A program made the position numbers and the translations under genes. A stretch of DNA of 64,000 nucleotides. It comes from UBA7985 sp965661545. GTDB taxonomy: Bacteria > Pseudomonadota > Alphaproteobacteria > UBA7985. Shown here in pieces: positions 51,877 through 60,360 of this stretch. The notes beneath the pieces are model-generated. The model ran no database searches. It saw only the letters and a program-made list of their open reading frames with translations, and was not told the DNA's origin. The stretch is from positions 62,001-126,000 of the forward strand of contig CBFIEF010000003.1 in NCBI GenBank assembly GCA_965661545.1. Direction: 5' to 3'. Positions within the stretch are counted from its first letter, which is position 1, and the number at the start of each line of letters is the position of its first letter.

Positions 51877-53570
51877 CAGAGTTTAAAATCCTCCGGCATC
51901 TCGGGCAGACGCAGGACCACTCGGCCCCCTGAAATCTCGCCGTTACGATCTGCGTTTTCAGCCCAGATTTTACCGCCATGCGCATTAACGATTTGCTTGG
52001 AAATCGACAGCCCCAAGCCGGAGTGCTTGCCAAAGCCATCCTGCTCGGGCCGGTCGGTGTAAAAGCGGTCGAAGACCTTGTTCAACTTGTCCGCTGGGAA
52101 ACCAATGCCTTGATCCTCAACTGACAACAAAATGTCGCCGCGCTCTCGGGTCAAGCGCACCCATATCTTCCCGTTCACTGGGGAGAAGGTTTGGGCATTG
52201 GTGATCACGTTGACCAACACTTGGCCTAAGCGCAACTCAGCACCGAGAATGAAAAAGCCAGGTTTGCGGGGCTGCGCAGGCTCTAGAATGATTTCGACGT
52301 CGCTTTCGACCATTTGATGCTGCAGCGAAACCACGTCTTCAGCCAGTGCATACAGGTCCAATTCCTCCCAGTGCGAGCGCGCCAACTCGGCGTCCAGGCG
52401 CGAACTGTCAGAAATATCGGTTATCAGGCGGTCCATGCGATCAACATCGTGGGTCAAAATGTCGAACAGGACCTCCTGCTGCTTTGGATCTTTGACCATT
52501 GATAAGGTTTCAAAAGCCGAGCGCAACGATGTCAGCGGGTTCTTCAGCTCGTGAGCCACATCGGCGGCAAAGCTCTCCATGGAGTCGATCCGGTCCCAAA
52601 GGCTTTCCGTCATGTCACGCAGCGAGAGCGACAAATCGCCAATTTCATCACCCCGTTTGGAAAGGTCTGGAATCGCATGGCGGCGGTCTTTTTGGCGGCG
52701 CACGAGATCAGCGGACTTTGCTAAGTGACGCACAGGCTGGGCAATGGTGTTGGCCAGGTAAATGGACAGCAGAACCGTCACAGCCAAGGCAATCAGGAAC
52801 AGCGTGAGGATAAAGGTCTGCATCGACGCGATTCGCTCATCAACAATTGTCGTCTCACGAGACATCATCAGACCACCGAGCACGCGTCTATATTCCTGCA
52901 CCGGAACCGCAGCCGACAGCACGAGCGCATTACCATCCGCCGACCGAACGCCGTTGGCAAACTTCCCAAACAACGCGTCCGCTGCTTCGGGATAATGGTC
53001 TGCGCGCTGAGGCATGGTTTCGATATAGCGCGGGAATTGACGTCCGCCGCGCCGAATAGCCCGCCAAATCGCGCGAGGGGAGAAATTCTCTATAAGGGTC
53101 GGCTTGTCCAGAGATTGCGCGTAAATCGGCACCATGCCGCCGCGAAGCACTCGAGAATCAGCCAACAAGTCACCGTTGAGCGCAAAAAGGCGCGCGCGGG
53201 AGGGGCTTTCTATGGTGAGCAACCGCAAAAACAGCGCGCTTCGGTCCTCGTCAAGCTGCTTGTCCGAGCCTTCGCCGGTGACCGCTGCCGAACCCAAAGC
53301 AACCGCGATAATCCGCCCTTCGGACCGCAGCGCCTCAAGCTCGCCGTCGATCAGGAATTGACGATACCGGTCGGTGTAGAGGAACCCGATCACAGGAATT
53401 AACAAGGTGATCATATTGATCGCAAGAATGCGCCCGACCAAGGATTGCGAGCCGGGCCCCCGGGGACGCCATCGAACACGTCGACCCAGGACAGCAGACG
53501 CCCAACGCTCAACGATTGTTCGTGGGCGGGGCGCGCGCTTCATGGGTTTATCCTGCGGTGCAGTGGTCAA
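51876..53570 (-). CDS. chvG: Sensor histidine kinase ChvG (ExoS type)
   Basis: The 564-residue protein has a first membrane helix at about 44-65 (SLVGRILAINMITLLIPVIG). A periplasmic sensor domain follows to about 260 and a second membrane helix at 250-272 (FILTLFLIALAVTVLLSIYL). A HAMP region comes next. The H-box ADVAHELKNPLTSL near 338-351 holds the phosphorylated His. The ATPase motifs are NVITNAQTFSP, VEDQGIGFP and GLGLSISKQIV. ChvG senses acid or envelope state in alphaproteobacteria and phosphorylates ChvI. It lies 141 nt after chvI and overlaps rapZ. Confidence 0.96.
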   Translation of the reverse strand: MTTAPQDKPMKRAPRPRTIVERWASAVLGRRVRWRPRGPGSQSLVGRILAINMITLLIPVIGFLYTDRYRQFLIDGELEALRSEGRIIAVALGSAAVTGEGSDKQLDEDRSALFLRLLTIESPSRARLFALNGDLLADSRVLRGGMVPIYAQSLDKPTLIENFSPRAIWRAIRRGGRQFPRYIETMPQRADHYPEAADALFGKFANGVRSADGNALVLSAAVPVQEYRRVLGGLMMSRETTIVDERIASMQTFILTLFLIALAVTVLLSIYLANTIAQPVRHLAKSADLVRRQKDRRHAIPDLSKRGDEIGDLSLSLRDMTESLWDRIDSMESFAADVAHELKNPLTSLRSAFETLSMVKDPKQQEVLFDILTHDVDRMDRLITDISDSSRLDAELARSHWEELDLYALAEDVVSLQHQMVESDVEIILEPAQPRKPGFFILGAELRLGQVLVNVITNAQTFSPVNGKIWVRLTRERGDILLSVEDQGIGFPADKLNKVFDRFYTDRPEQDGFGKHSGLGLSISKQIVNAHGGKIWAENADRNGEISGGRVVLRLPEMPEDFKL

Positions 53571-53711
53571 AGGCTAGGCCAGTTTTGCAGACAAAGAGGC
53601 CTTTAAACTAGGGCCAACACGCCAGCTTGCACAGACCCCATGGCACTTGGGCCTTGTGGACGTGTCGAACCTTCGACTCATTTGGTCTGAATCTTGGAAG
53701 ATCGGGGGTAA

Positions 53712-54425
53712 TCAGGTCACCACGCCATTGTCTTTGTACCGGTAACCGACACCGTAAAGGGTTTCGATTTGGTTAAAGTTCTCATCGACGGCTTTGAATT
53801 TCTTCCGAAGCCGCTTGATATGCGAATCGATCGTCCGATCATCAACATAGATGTGCTCGCCATAGGCTGCATCCATCAGCTGGTCACGGGTTTTGACGTG
53901 CCCTGGACGCTGAACCAGAGACTTGAGGATCAGGAACTCTGTGACCGTTAGAGTGATGTCATCCGTCTTCCACAAACACTGATGCTTTACGGGATCAAGG
54001 CGAAGTTCACCACGCGTCAGAACATCGTTCCCGACCTCACGCTCTGGTGTCGCTACGGCCATTTCGTCCCGACGGAGAAGCGCACGGATGCGCTCGACGA
54101 GCAAGCGCTGGGAGAAGGGCTTTTTGATGTAATCATCAGCGCCCATCCGCAGACCCAGCACTTCGTCCACCTCGTCATCTTTAGAGGTGAGGAATATTAC
54201 AGGGACCTGGCTTTGGGTCCGCAAACGACTGAGCAGCTCCATGCCATCCATGCGTGGCATCTTGATATCAAGAATGACCAAATCAGCAGGCTGAATGGTC
54301 AAACTCTTCAGGGCATCAGAACCATCTGAAAAAGTCCGCGTGCGAAACCCTTCGGCTTCGAGAGCCATAGAAACAGAGGTCAGAATGTTACGATCGTCAT
54401 CTACGAGAGCGATGGTCTGTTGCAC
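53712..54425 (-). CDS. chvI: Response regulator ChvI (OmpR/PhoB family)
   Basis: The protein has 237 residues from the GTG at 54425, chosen because GGAGA lies 5-6 nt upstream and MQQTIALVDDDRNIL is the typical ChvI opening. The frame is open 44 codons further without support. The receiver domain has the acid cluster at 9-11, the phosphoacceptor Asp53 in LVILDIKMPRMDG and Lys in IFLTSKDDEVDE. The C-terminal winged helix includes LTVTEFLILKSLVQRPGHVK and DDRTIDSHIKRLRKKF. Partner of ChvG in envelope and acid response. Confidence 0.96.
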   Translation of the reverse strand: MQQTIALVDDDRNILTSVSMALEAEGFRTRTFSDGSDALKSLTIQPADLVILDIKMPRMDGMELLSRLRTQSQVPVIFLTSKDDEVDEVLGLRMGADDYIKKPFSQRLLVERIRALLRRDEMAVATPEREVGNDVLTRGELRLDPVKHQCLWKTDDITLTVTEFLILKSLVQRPGHVKTRDQLMDAAYGEHIYVDDRTIDSHIKRLRKKFKAVDENFNQIETLYGVGYRYKDNGVVT

Positions 54426-54721
54426 GGTTATCTCCGCGAGCGTGATGTTGGTTATTAGGTCTATGATGCCTAAGTGTGCTCTATTGGCAACAATCTTGCG
54501 GCGAGAATAAGGTACGTCGTGTCGAAAAGCTGAACAAAGTGTGGCAAAGAGCAGCAAATTTTACGTTTATCACGCTCCTTTGCAGTTGTTTTATCCGGTG
54601 CGACAAATTTTCACCGGTGTGGTAAATTTGAAATGAATTCGTTATAAACGGTGCGTTGGTGCGGGCGTTCTTTAAGCGGTTTTCCCTCACTTGTTATACA
54701 TTTCGAAATAGAAGCGCGTGC
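54426..54721. promoter_or_regulatory. Divergent chvI / EAL gene intergenic region with direct repeats
   Basis: This 296-nt gap is AT-rich. Two near-identical 17-nt direct repeats, CCGGTGCGACAAATTTT at 54595-54611 and CCGGTGTGGTAAATTTG at 54614-54630, are 19 nt apart start to start. A related CAGCAAATTTTACG segment lies near 54553-54566. The spacing of about two helical turns suits binding of an OmpR-family dimer such as ChvI; that is inference. Confidence 0.55.
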
Positions 54722-55858
54722 ATGACAGCGGATCCTCCCCCCATCAGCACTTTCGCTGCCGCATCAGCGGCGGTGAGGCCTGCCTTAGAGACCATGCGGG
54801 GCGTCCAAGCCGCCATGGGTGGCGGAACACTTGGTTGGCGGTTTGAGCTGGGGGCAGGCCTTACGGCATCGGTCATTGCTGAACTTGGAGGGTTTGATCT
54901 TGCCCTCACGCCACTTACACCCCCTGACTTCAGAGGCAGCTTAGGCAAAGCCATTGGCGACCTGGAGGCAAATAAGGGTCAGAGCCAAACAAGAACCATC
55001 ACTCAATACGTCTTAAGCGAGACTATAGATCGCCCCTCATTGAGCCATCTGCTCGATCAGATGTTGGTCGCAGCACAGGCAAGGCACCAGACCGGTTTGT
55101 TGCGTGTCAGTGCGTTGGGCTCCGAGTGGCTGGGATCCGATTTGGGTCGATCAGAGTCGATGCCGCCCTTGTTGGACTTTTTGCGTGGTGGTCGGCTGAC
55201 CTACGCTGATCAGGCGATTTTTCGCAGTGGATCGACCCAACCTTCGCGTCATGAAACGCTCGCGCGGTTTCATCATGGGGCTGACACGATACTGCCAGCT
55301 GGCCAAGTGCTCACAGGTCTAGAACCAGATGCAGTGCTGGTTGAGTTGGATCGAGCAATGCTGGCGGGCGCCGTCGAGAGATTGGTCGCGAACCCCACGC
55401 TGCAACTGAGCATTAATGTGTGCCGAACCACGTTGCTCAATACCGATTGGACGACGCTCTTGGCTGCGTCAGTGGATCGCCATCCCGACGCCCTCGCACG
55501 TGCGGTATTCGAAGTTACAGAATGGCCAGCACGCGCCATTCACACACCACTCGCCACGGGGCTTGCGCCGCTGGCAAAGCTCGGTCAGCGCCTTTGGCTT
55601 GACGATTTTGGGGCTGGGCTGACGAGCTTTAACGAGGCCTTTATCCCTGGTATCGCGGGGCTGAAGATCGACCGATCTTTGCACCGCCAGTGTTTTACGG
55701 ACCGGGACACTTTCGGGGCTTTGGAGCTGGTTGCGGCATTCGCGCGTCGACAGGGCAAAACCTGTGTGATTGAAGGCGTGGAAACGGACCAAGAGCGCAG
55801 GTTTGCTGAAGCCTGCGGTGCTAGCCACGTTCAAGGCTTCTTCTCGGGCCAAGTCTAG
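54722..55858 (+). CDS. EAL domain protein (putative cyclic-di-GMP phosphodiesterase)
   Basis: The protein has 378 residues from the ATG at 54722. The N-terminal 120 residues are a variable region of unknown fold. The EAL domain covers about 170-378. Its first motif reads ETLARF in place of EALVR. The metal-site residues appear kept: Asn in LSINVCRTT, Glu in FEVTEWP, the DD pair in LDDFGAG, Lys in LKIDR and Glu in IEGVET. The end VQGFFSGQ fits QG[YF] but lacks the usual FGKP. It may therefore hydrolyse cyclic di-GMP. The chvI gene is divergent. No GGDEF protein lies nearby. Confidence 0.85.
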   Translation: MTADPPPISTFAAASAAVRPALETMRGVQAAMGGGTLGWRFELGAGLTASVIAELGGFDLALTPLTPPDFRGSLGKAIGDLEANKGQSQTRTITQYVLSETIDRPSLSHLLDQMLVAAQARHQTGLLRVSALGSEWLGSDLGRSESMPPLLDFLRGGRLTYADQAIFRSGSTQPSRHETLARFHHGADTILPAGQVLTGLEPDAVLVELDRAMLAGAVERLVANPTLQLSINVCRTTLLNTDWTTLLAASVDRHPDALARAVFEVTEWPARAIHTPLATGLAPLAKLGQRLWLDDFGAGLTSFNEAFIPGIAGLKIDRSLHRQCFTDRDTFGALELVAAFARRQGKTCVIEGVETDQERRFAEACGASHVQGFFSGQV

Positions 55859-55866
55859 GGTTGCCG

Positions 55867-56739
55867 TTAAGCTTTGTCAGACAGCTTTGCCAAAATCAGT
55901 TCGAGCTGTTCCAGTGAAGCATAGGACACGCGGACTTGGCCCTTGGTGCCTGAGCCTTGGATCTGTACGGCCAGGCCAAGCGCGCCCGTAGCTGCTTCTT
56001 CGGCTTCGCGAAGGTCTGGGTCTTTTTCTCCGATAGCGGTAGACTGCGCTGACGACTTGGACCCGTCATTGGCAGTCGCCAGATCCCGAACCGCTTGCTC
56101 CAACTCACGAACTGACCATTCGCCCGCCACAGCCTGACGCGCCAAGGGCAGGGGGTTGCTCAGAGACAGAAGGGCGCGGGCATGGCCCGCGGTCAGCTGG
56201 CCGTCCTCTACCATCCGTCGCAAGCCTTCAGGCATCGCCAGCAGGCGCAAAACATTGGCGACGTGGGCGCGGCTCTTGCCCACTCGATCGGCGGCTTCAG
56301 CTTGGGTGTAGTTGAACTGCGTGATCAAGCGCCTGTAGCCTTCGGCCTCTTCAAAGACACTCAGGTCTTCCCGCTGAATGTTTTCCAGCAGCGCCACCTC
56401 TGCGGCGTCCTTGTCCGACATAGGGCGGACAATCACAGGAACTTCGTGCAAGGAGGCGCTTTGCGCCGCGCGCCAACGGCGTTCACCCGCAATGATTTCA
56501 TAGCGGGTTTTGACGCCATCGCTGGATTCGCGGACCAGCAAGGGTTGGATGATGCCTTGTGATCGAATCGAATCCGCTAATTCACTCAGGCGTTCTGGGT
56601 CAAACACCTGACGGGGCTGAAACGGGCTAGGGGACAGGTCACTGATGGGCACCAACTGCGGATTGGCTCCGGACACTTCACCGGGATTATCATCGTCAAA
56701 AAGCGCGCTCAGACCACGGCCTAACCCTTTTTGCGCCAT
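55867..56739 (-). CDS. parB: Chromosome-partitioning protein ParB
   Basis: The protein has 290 residues from the ATG at 56739, with GGAAGGA 7 nt upstream; the preceding GTG at 56742 is less likely. The start MAQKGLGRGLSALF is the classic ParB opening. The CTPase/DNA-sliding motifs GERRWRAA and LLENIQREDLSVFEEAEGY follow. The helix-turn-helix is YTQAEAADRVGKSRAHVANV. ParB binds parS sites and spreads along DNA; parS palindromes lie at 58.9 and 60.3 kb. The C-terminal dimerisation part is KGQVRVSYASLEQLELIL. Confidence 0.98.
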   Translation of the reverse strand: MAQKGLGRGLSALFDDDNPGEVSGANPQLVPISDLSPSPFQPRQVFDPERLSELADSIRSQGIIQPLLVRESSDGVKTRYEIIAGERRWRAAQSASLHEVPVIVRPMSDKDAAEVALLENIQREDLSVFEEAEGYRRLITQFNYTQAEAADRVGKSRAHVANVLRLLAMPEGLRRMVEDGQLTAGHARALLSLSNPLPLARQAVAGEWSVRELEQAVRDLATANDGSKSSAQSTAIGEKDPDLREAEEAATGALGLAVQIQGSGTKGQVRVSYASLEQLELILAKLSDKA

Positions 56740-56768
56740 CACTCGTTCCTTCCGGCTGCCTGTAAGAC

Positions 56769-57542
56769 CTAGAGGCCCAGCGTTGTTGCAATTTCATCCG
56801 ACAGAGCGGCGTAAGCCTGCGCGCCAGAAGATCGCTCATCATAATCAAAAATCGGCTGCGCATGCGAGGGCGCTTCCGACAGGCGGACGTTGCGCGGGAT
56901 TTTGGTTTGAAACACGCGGCCTCGCAGATGTGTCCGCACATCGCTTTCAACCTGCTGAGCCAAACGATTTCGGCCATCATACATGGTCAAAACAACGCCC
57001 AGCAACTGCAGTGACCCGTTGGAACCGCGCTTCACCCGGTCCAAAGTGCGCAACAGGAAGGCGAGACCTTCAAGCGCGAAAAACTCAGCTTGTAGCGGCA
57101 CCAAAACTCGATCGGCCCACGCCAAACCGTTAAGTGTGAGCAGTCCCAAGGCAGGCGGACAGTCAATCAAGACAACGTCAAATTCCTGCGCAGCATCCTT
57201 CAAGCGGTCACGAAAGCTGAATTGGCGCGCGTCTGCGTCCACCAACTCGATCTCCATCGCTGCCAAGTCCTGATTCGCGGGCAAAATAAACAGATCCGCC
57301 TGAGACGTGGGCCGAATAGCGTCAGCCGCGTCCTTGGTCCCAGCCAAAACAGCATAGAGGTTCGCTTCGCGTTCATCGGCAGCGATTCCCAATCCTGTTG
57401 AAGCGTTACCTTGCGGGTCAGAATCAATAATGAGCGTCTTCTTACCTTTGCGCGCGAGCGCGGCGCCGAGGTTTACAGCAGTGGTGGTTTTACCCACGCC
57501 GCCTTTTTGATTGGCAATGGCGAGAATTACCGGTTCTGACAC
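56769..57542 (-). CDS. parA: Chromosome-partitioning ATPase ParA
   Basis: The protein has 257 residues if it starts at the GTG at 57542. This start fits family length and has AGGA upstream; a TTG at 57629 would add 29 residues. The deviant Walker A is KGGVGKTT at 13-20. VVLIDCPPALGLLTLNGL is the Walker B region and DRVLVPLQAEFFALEGLA follows. ParA binds DNA nonspecifically in the ATP form and is moved by ParB-parS complexes. It is 29 nt upstream of parB. Confidence 0.97.
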   Translation of the reverse strand: MSEPVILAIANQKGGVGKTTTAVNLGAALARKGKKTLIIDSDPQGNASTGLGIAADEREANLYAVLAGTKDAADAIRPTSQADLFILPANQDLAAMEIELVDADARQFSFRDRLKDAAQEFDVVLIDCPPALGLLTLNGLAWADRVLVPLQAEFFALEGLAFLLRTLDRVKRGSNGSLQLLGVVLTMYDGRNRLAQQVESDVRTHLRGRVFQTKIPRNVRLSEAPSHAQPIFDYDERSSGAQAYAALSDEIATTLGL

Positions 57543-57700
57543 TTGCGCTGGTTCCTGTTGCAATCGACTGACGGGTTGAAGCTTCAAACGGTCGCTTTTC
57601 GCGCCCAAACAAGAGGCTTTTTTGCTCAATGAGCACGGACGTTCATAACGCGGGGTGACGAGGCGTACTGCGCTGAACGCGAAATTCGGTTGCCTACGAC

Positions 57701-58390
57701 CTAGCGCGCAGGATGGACGTTGCGCAAGCGCAGAATCACGGAGTCGCCGTCGATAACCGAGGGAAAACTTTCGCTCTCAAAATGGTGTGTCCGCTGCGCT
57801 GCACTGATTTCCTCTGCCGCCGCTCGGCCCTTGTGCAGTACCAGTGTGGTTTTGCTGCCGATAAGCGGTGCGCACCACTCCAACAAACGGGGCAGGGGCG
57901 CAAAAGCCCGCGCGAACAAAACATCTAACGGCTGAGCGGGCAGGGCTTCGACGCGTTTAGCCACAATCGTCAATGGCGCGCCAGTGGCGGACTTAACCGC
58001 CAGCAGAAACGCGGCCTTTCGCTGATCGGACTCAACCAACGTCACGGGCAATCCAGTGGCGATGGCTATGACAATGCCCGGAAAACCCGCCCCAGTCCCT
58101 ATATCAGCGAGTGTTTTTGGTGCTTGATCGGCGGCAGACATCGCCTTACCGACCAGTAAACCAGCAGGGTCCAAGCACTGGAGGCTATCCACGACGTGCC
58201 GGTTCCAGACATCAGCCCACGTTTTTGGGCCAATCAGATTCAATGTTGGCTGCCATTTGCCCAACGTCTCAACGTAGCGCTGCAGTTGCTCGATCTGCGA
58301 GGCATCGAGTGCCAAGCGTTCATTTGTTGCGTTGAATAGGGGCGAAAGTGGTGGCGGCGTGAGTGGTCGGCTCGATGTATGTCGCGGCAT
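57701..58390 (-). CDS. rsmG: 16S rRNA (guanine(527)-N(7))-methyltransferase RsmG (GidB)
   Basis: The 229-residue protein has the SAM-binding motif LADIGTGAGFPGIVIAI near residues 96-112. NLIGPKTWADVWNRHVVDSL near 55-74 is the N-terminal RsmG hallmark. VLFARAFAPLPRLLEWCAPL is the later GidB motif. It methylates G527 in the 530 loop of 16S rRNA; loss confers low-level streptomycin resistance in other bacteria. Its ATG overlaps the mnmG stop in TGATG. parA follows 158 nt later. Confidence 0.98.
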   Translation of the reverse strand: MPRHTSSRPLTPPPLSPLFNATNERLALDASQIEQLQRYVETLGKWQPTLNLIGPKTWADVWNRHVVDSLQCLDPAGLLVGKAMSAADQAPKTLADIGTGAGFPGIVIAIATGLPVTLVESDQRKAAFLLAVKSATGAPLTIVAKRVEALPAQPLDVLFARAFAPLPRLLEWCAPLIGSKTTLVLHKGRAAAEEISAAQRTHHFESESFPSVIDGDSVILRLRNVHPAR

Positions 58391-60318
58391 CAGGCAGCAG
58401 TCTTGTCTGATGAAAGTGTCTTCCGGTCTTCACCCCGACGCCGAACATATTGCAAAAGAGCGCCCAGGGCTGCAGGTGTCATTCCTTGGATCCTGGATGC
58501 TCGACCCAATGTTTCCGGGCGCGCACGCTCAAGTTTTTCCCGAATTTCGTTGGAGAGCGAGCCAATAGCACCGTAATCGAGGTCGATCGGCAATCGGGCA
58601 TCTTGTTCCGACTGAAGTGCAGCGACCTCTCGTTCTTGCCGGTCTAGATAGCCAGAGTAGACAGCGGCAATCTCAAGCTGCTCCGCCACGTCGGCTCGCA
58701 GTTCTGATAAGGCTGGAAAGGCCGCCTGGAGCTGGTTGAGCGACACTGTTTTCATGCTGAGCATCTCGAGCGCGCTCCTTCTGCGACCATCGAGCTTGAT
58801 GGGGAAACCGGCTCGCTCCCACTCATTAGGGCTGAGACACAAGGCTTCGAAATGCTGGAAAGCGTCATTGATAAGCGCTTGTTTCACGTGAAACGCTTGT
58901 TGGCGTGTCTTGCGGACCAAGCCAAGCCCCTCACCTAGGGGTGTTAGCCGCTGGTCCGCATTATCAGCGCGCAAGCGCAGTCGGAACTCTGCTCGGCTGG
59001 TGAACATGCGATAGGGCTCGGTCGTACCCCGGGTCACAAGATCATCGATCATGACGCCAATATAGCCCTCATGCCGCCCAATCCGGAGCCGGTCTGAGCC
59101 TCCGGCAGTCTGCAGAGCCGCATTTGCGCCTGCCACAAGCCCCTGGGCACCGGCTTCTTCGTATCCCGTTGTCCCGTTGATCTGGCCAGCGAGAAAAAGC
59201 CCCGGCACGCGCTTGGTCTGGAGCGTCTCATCCAATTCGCGCGCGTCAACATAATCATATTCGACCGCATAGCCCGGGCGGAGAATTTCAGCACGCTCCA
59301 GGCCGGGAATCGTCTTTAACATCGCAGCCTGAACGGCGCGTGGTAGCGAGGTGGAAATCCCATTCGGATAAACCGTGTGATCGTCCAACCCTTCAGGCTC
59401 TAAGAAGATCTGATGCCGTGGCTTGTCAGCGAATCGAACGACCTTATCTTCAATCGACGGGCAGTATCGCGGGCCAACACCATCAATCAGGCCTGAGTAA
59501 ACGGCTGATTTATCGAGGTTTTCTCGAATAATATGATGCGTTTCTGGCGTCGTAAAGGTAACACCGCAATCGACTTGTTGGACGGTAATTTCATCTGTGA
59601 GCGTCGAAAACGGCACAAGCACATCATCGGGTGACTGCACATCCAAGCCGGACCACGCGATTGTGCGGGAGTCCAACCGGGCTGGTGTGCCCGTTTTAAG
59701 TCGCCCAAACTGAAACCCAAGGCGCTCAATGGTATCAGCCAACGCGACCGACGGCGCCTCGCCTGCGCGGCCTTCAAACAATGTCTCATCACCAATGAAT
59801 GTTTTCCCGCGCAGAAAGGTGCCGGTCGTGATGACCACGGCACCAGCTCGGATCCGAGACCCTGTATCTGTGCGCAGGGCCCCTATGGCCCCATCATCGT
59901 CCAACTCAATGTCATCGGCGGCAGCTTCAATCACAGTCAGTGTTGCTTCTTCCTGTAGCAGCGCCTGAATCGCTTGCCGGTACAACCGTCGATCGGCCTG
60001 GGAGCGCGGTCCGCGCACCGCTGGCCCCTTTGAAGCGTTCAACATACGAAATTGGATGCCGGCGCGATCGATTGCCCGTCCCATAAGACCATCCAGCGCA
60101 TCGATTTCGCGCACCAAATGTCCTTTTCCCAAGCCACCAATCGCTGGATTACAGGACATTTCGCCAACCGTGATCCATTGATGCGTCACCAATGCGACGC
60201 TTGCCCCAATACGCGCGGCCGCCGCAGCGGCTTCCGTTCCTGCGTGACCGCCACCAACGATGATGACATCAAAGCTCAAATCAGGGGGCACAGTGTCAGT
60301 GCGGCGATAGAGTTTCAC
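58390..60318 (-). CDS. mnmG: tRNA uridine 5-carboxymethylaminomethyl modification enzyme MnmG (GidA)
   Basis: The 642-residue protein has the FAD motif VIIVGGGHAGTEAAAAAAR near 19-37. MSCNPAIGGLGKGHLVREID near 53-72 contains the first active-site Cys. GLFLAGQINGTTGYEEAGAQ is the second nucleotide-binding region. It acts with MnmE to modify U34 of certain tRNAs. It starts with a GTG at 60318 that lies in the centre of a parS palindrome. GAGG lies 8 nt upstream. A second parS lies inside the gene. rsmG overlaps its stop. Confidence 0.98.
   Translation of the reverse strand: MKLYRRTDTVPPDLSFDVIIVGGGHAGTEAAAAAARIGASVALVTHQWITVGEMSCNPAIGGLGKGHLVREIDALDGLMGRAIDRAGIQFRMLNASKGPAVRGPRSQADRRLYRQAIQALLQEEATLTVIEAAADDIELDDDGAIGALRTDTGSRIRAGAVVITTGTFLRGKTFIGDETLFEGRAGEAPSVALADTIERLGFQFGRLKTGTPARLDSRTIAWSGLDVQSPDDVLVPFSTLTDEITVQQVDCGVTFTTPETHHIIRENLDKSAVYSGLIDGVGPRYCPSIEDKVVRFADKPRHQIFLEPEGLDDHTVYPNGISTSLPRAVQAAMLKTIPGLERAEILRPGYAVEYDYVDARELDETLQTKRVPGLFLAGQINGTTGYEEAGAQGLVAGANAALQTAGGSDRLRIGRHEGYIGVMIDDLVTRGTTEPYRMFTSRAEFRLRLRADNADQRLTPLGEGLGLVRKTRQQAFHVKQALINDAFQHFEALCLSPNEWERAGFPIKLDGRRRSALEMLSMKTVSLNQLQAAFPALSELRADVAEQLEIAAVYSGYLDRQEREVAALQSEQDARLPIDLDYGAIGSLSNEIREKLERARPETLGRASRIQGMTPAALGALLQYVRRRGEDRKTLSSDKTAA
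58880..58895. promoter_or_regulatory. parS site inside mnmG
   Basis: TGTTTCACGTGAAACG matches the 16-bp parS consensus TGTTTCACGTGAAACA at 15 of 16 positions. The 14-bp core 58881-58894 is a perfect palindrome. It is 2.1-3.0 kb from parB and is a ParB loading site. Confidence 0.95.
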
Positions 60319-60326
60319 GTGAAACG
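60311..60326. promoter_or_regulatory. parS site across the mnmG start codon
   Basis: The core GTTTCACGTGAAAC (60312-60325) is a perfect parS palindrome; the outer bases A and G deviate from the consensus. The mnmG start codon GTG (60318-60316) is the centre of the palindrome, so the site overlaps the translation start and the ribosome-binding region. Confidence 0.95.
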
Positions 60327-60360
60327 CCTCAAGCAGGCTGCGTCAGAGCGCAGCGCAGGT

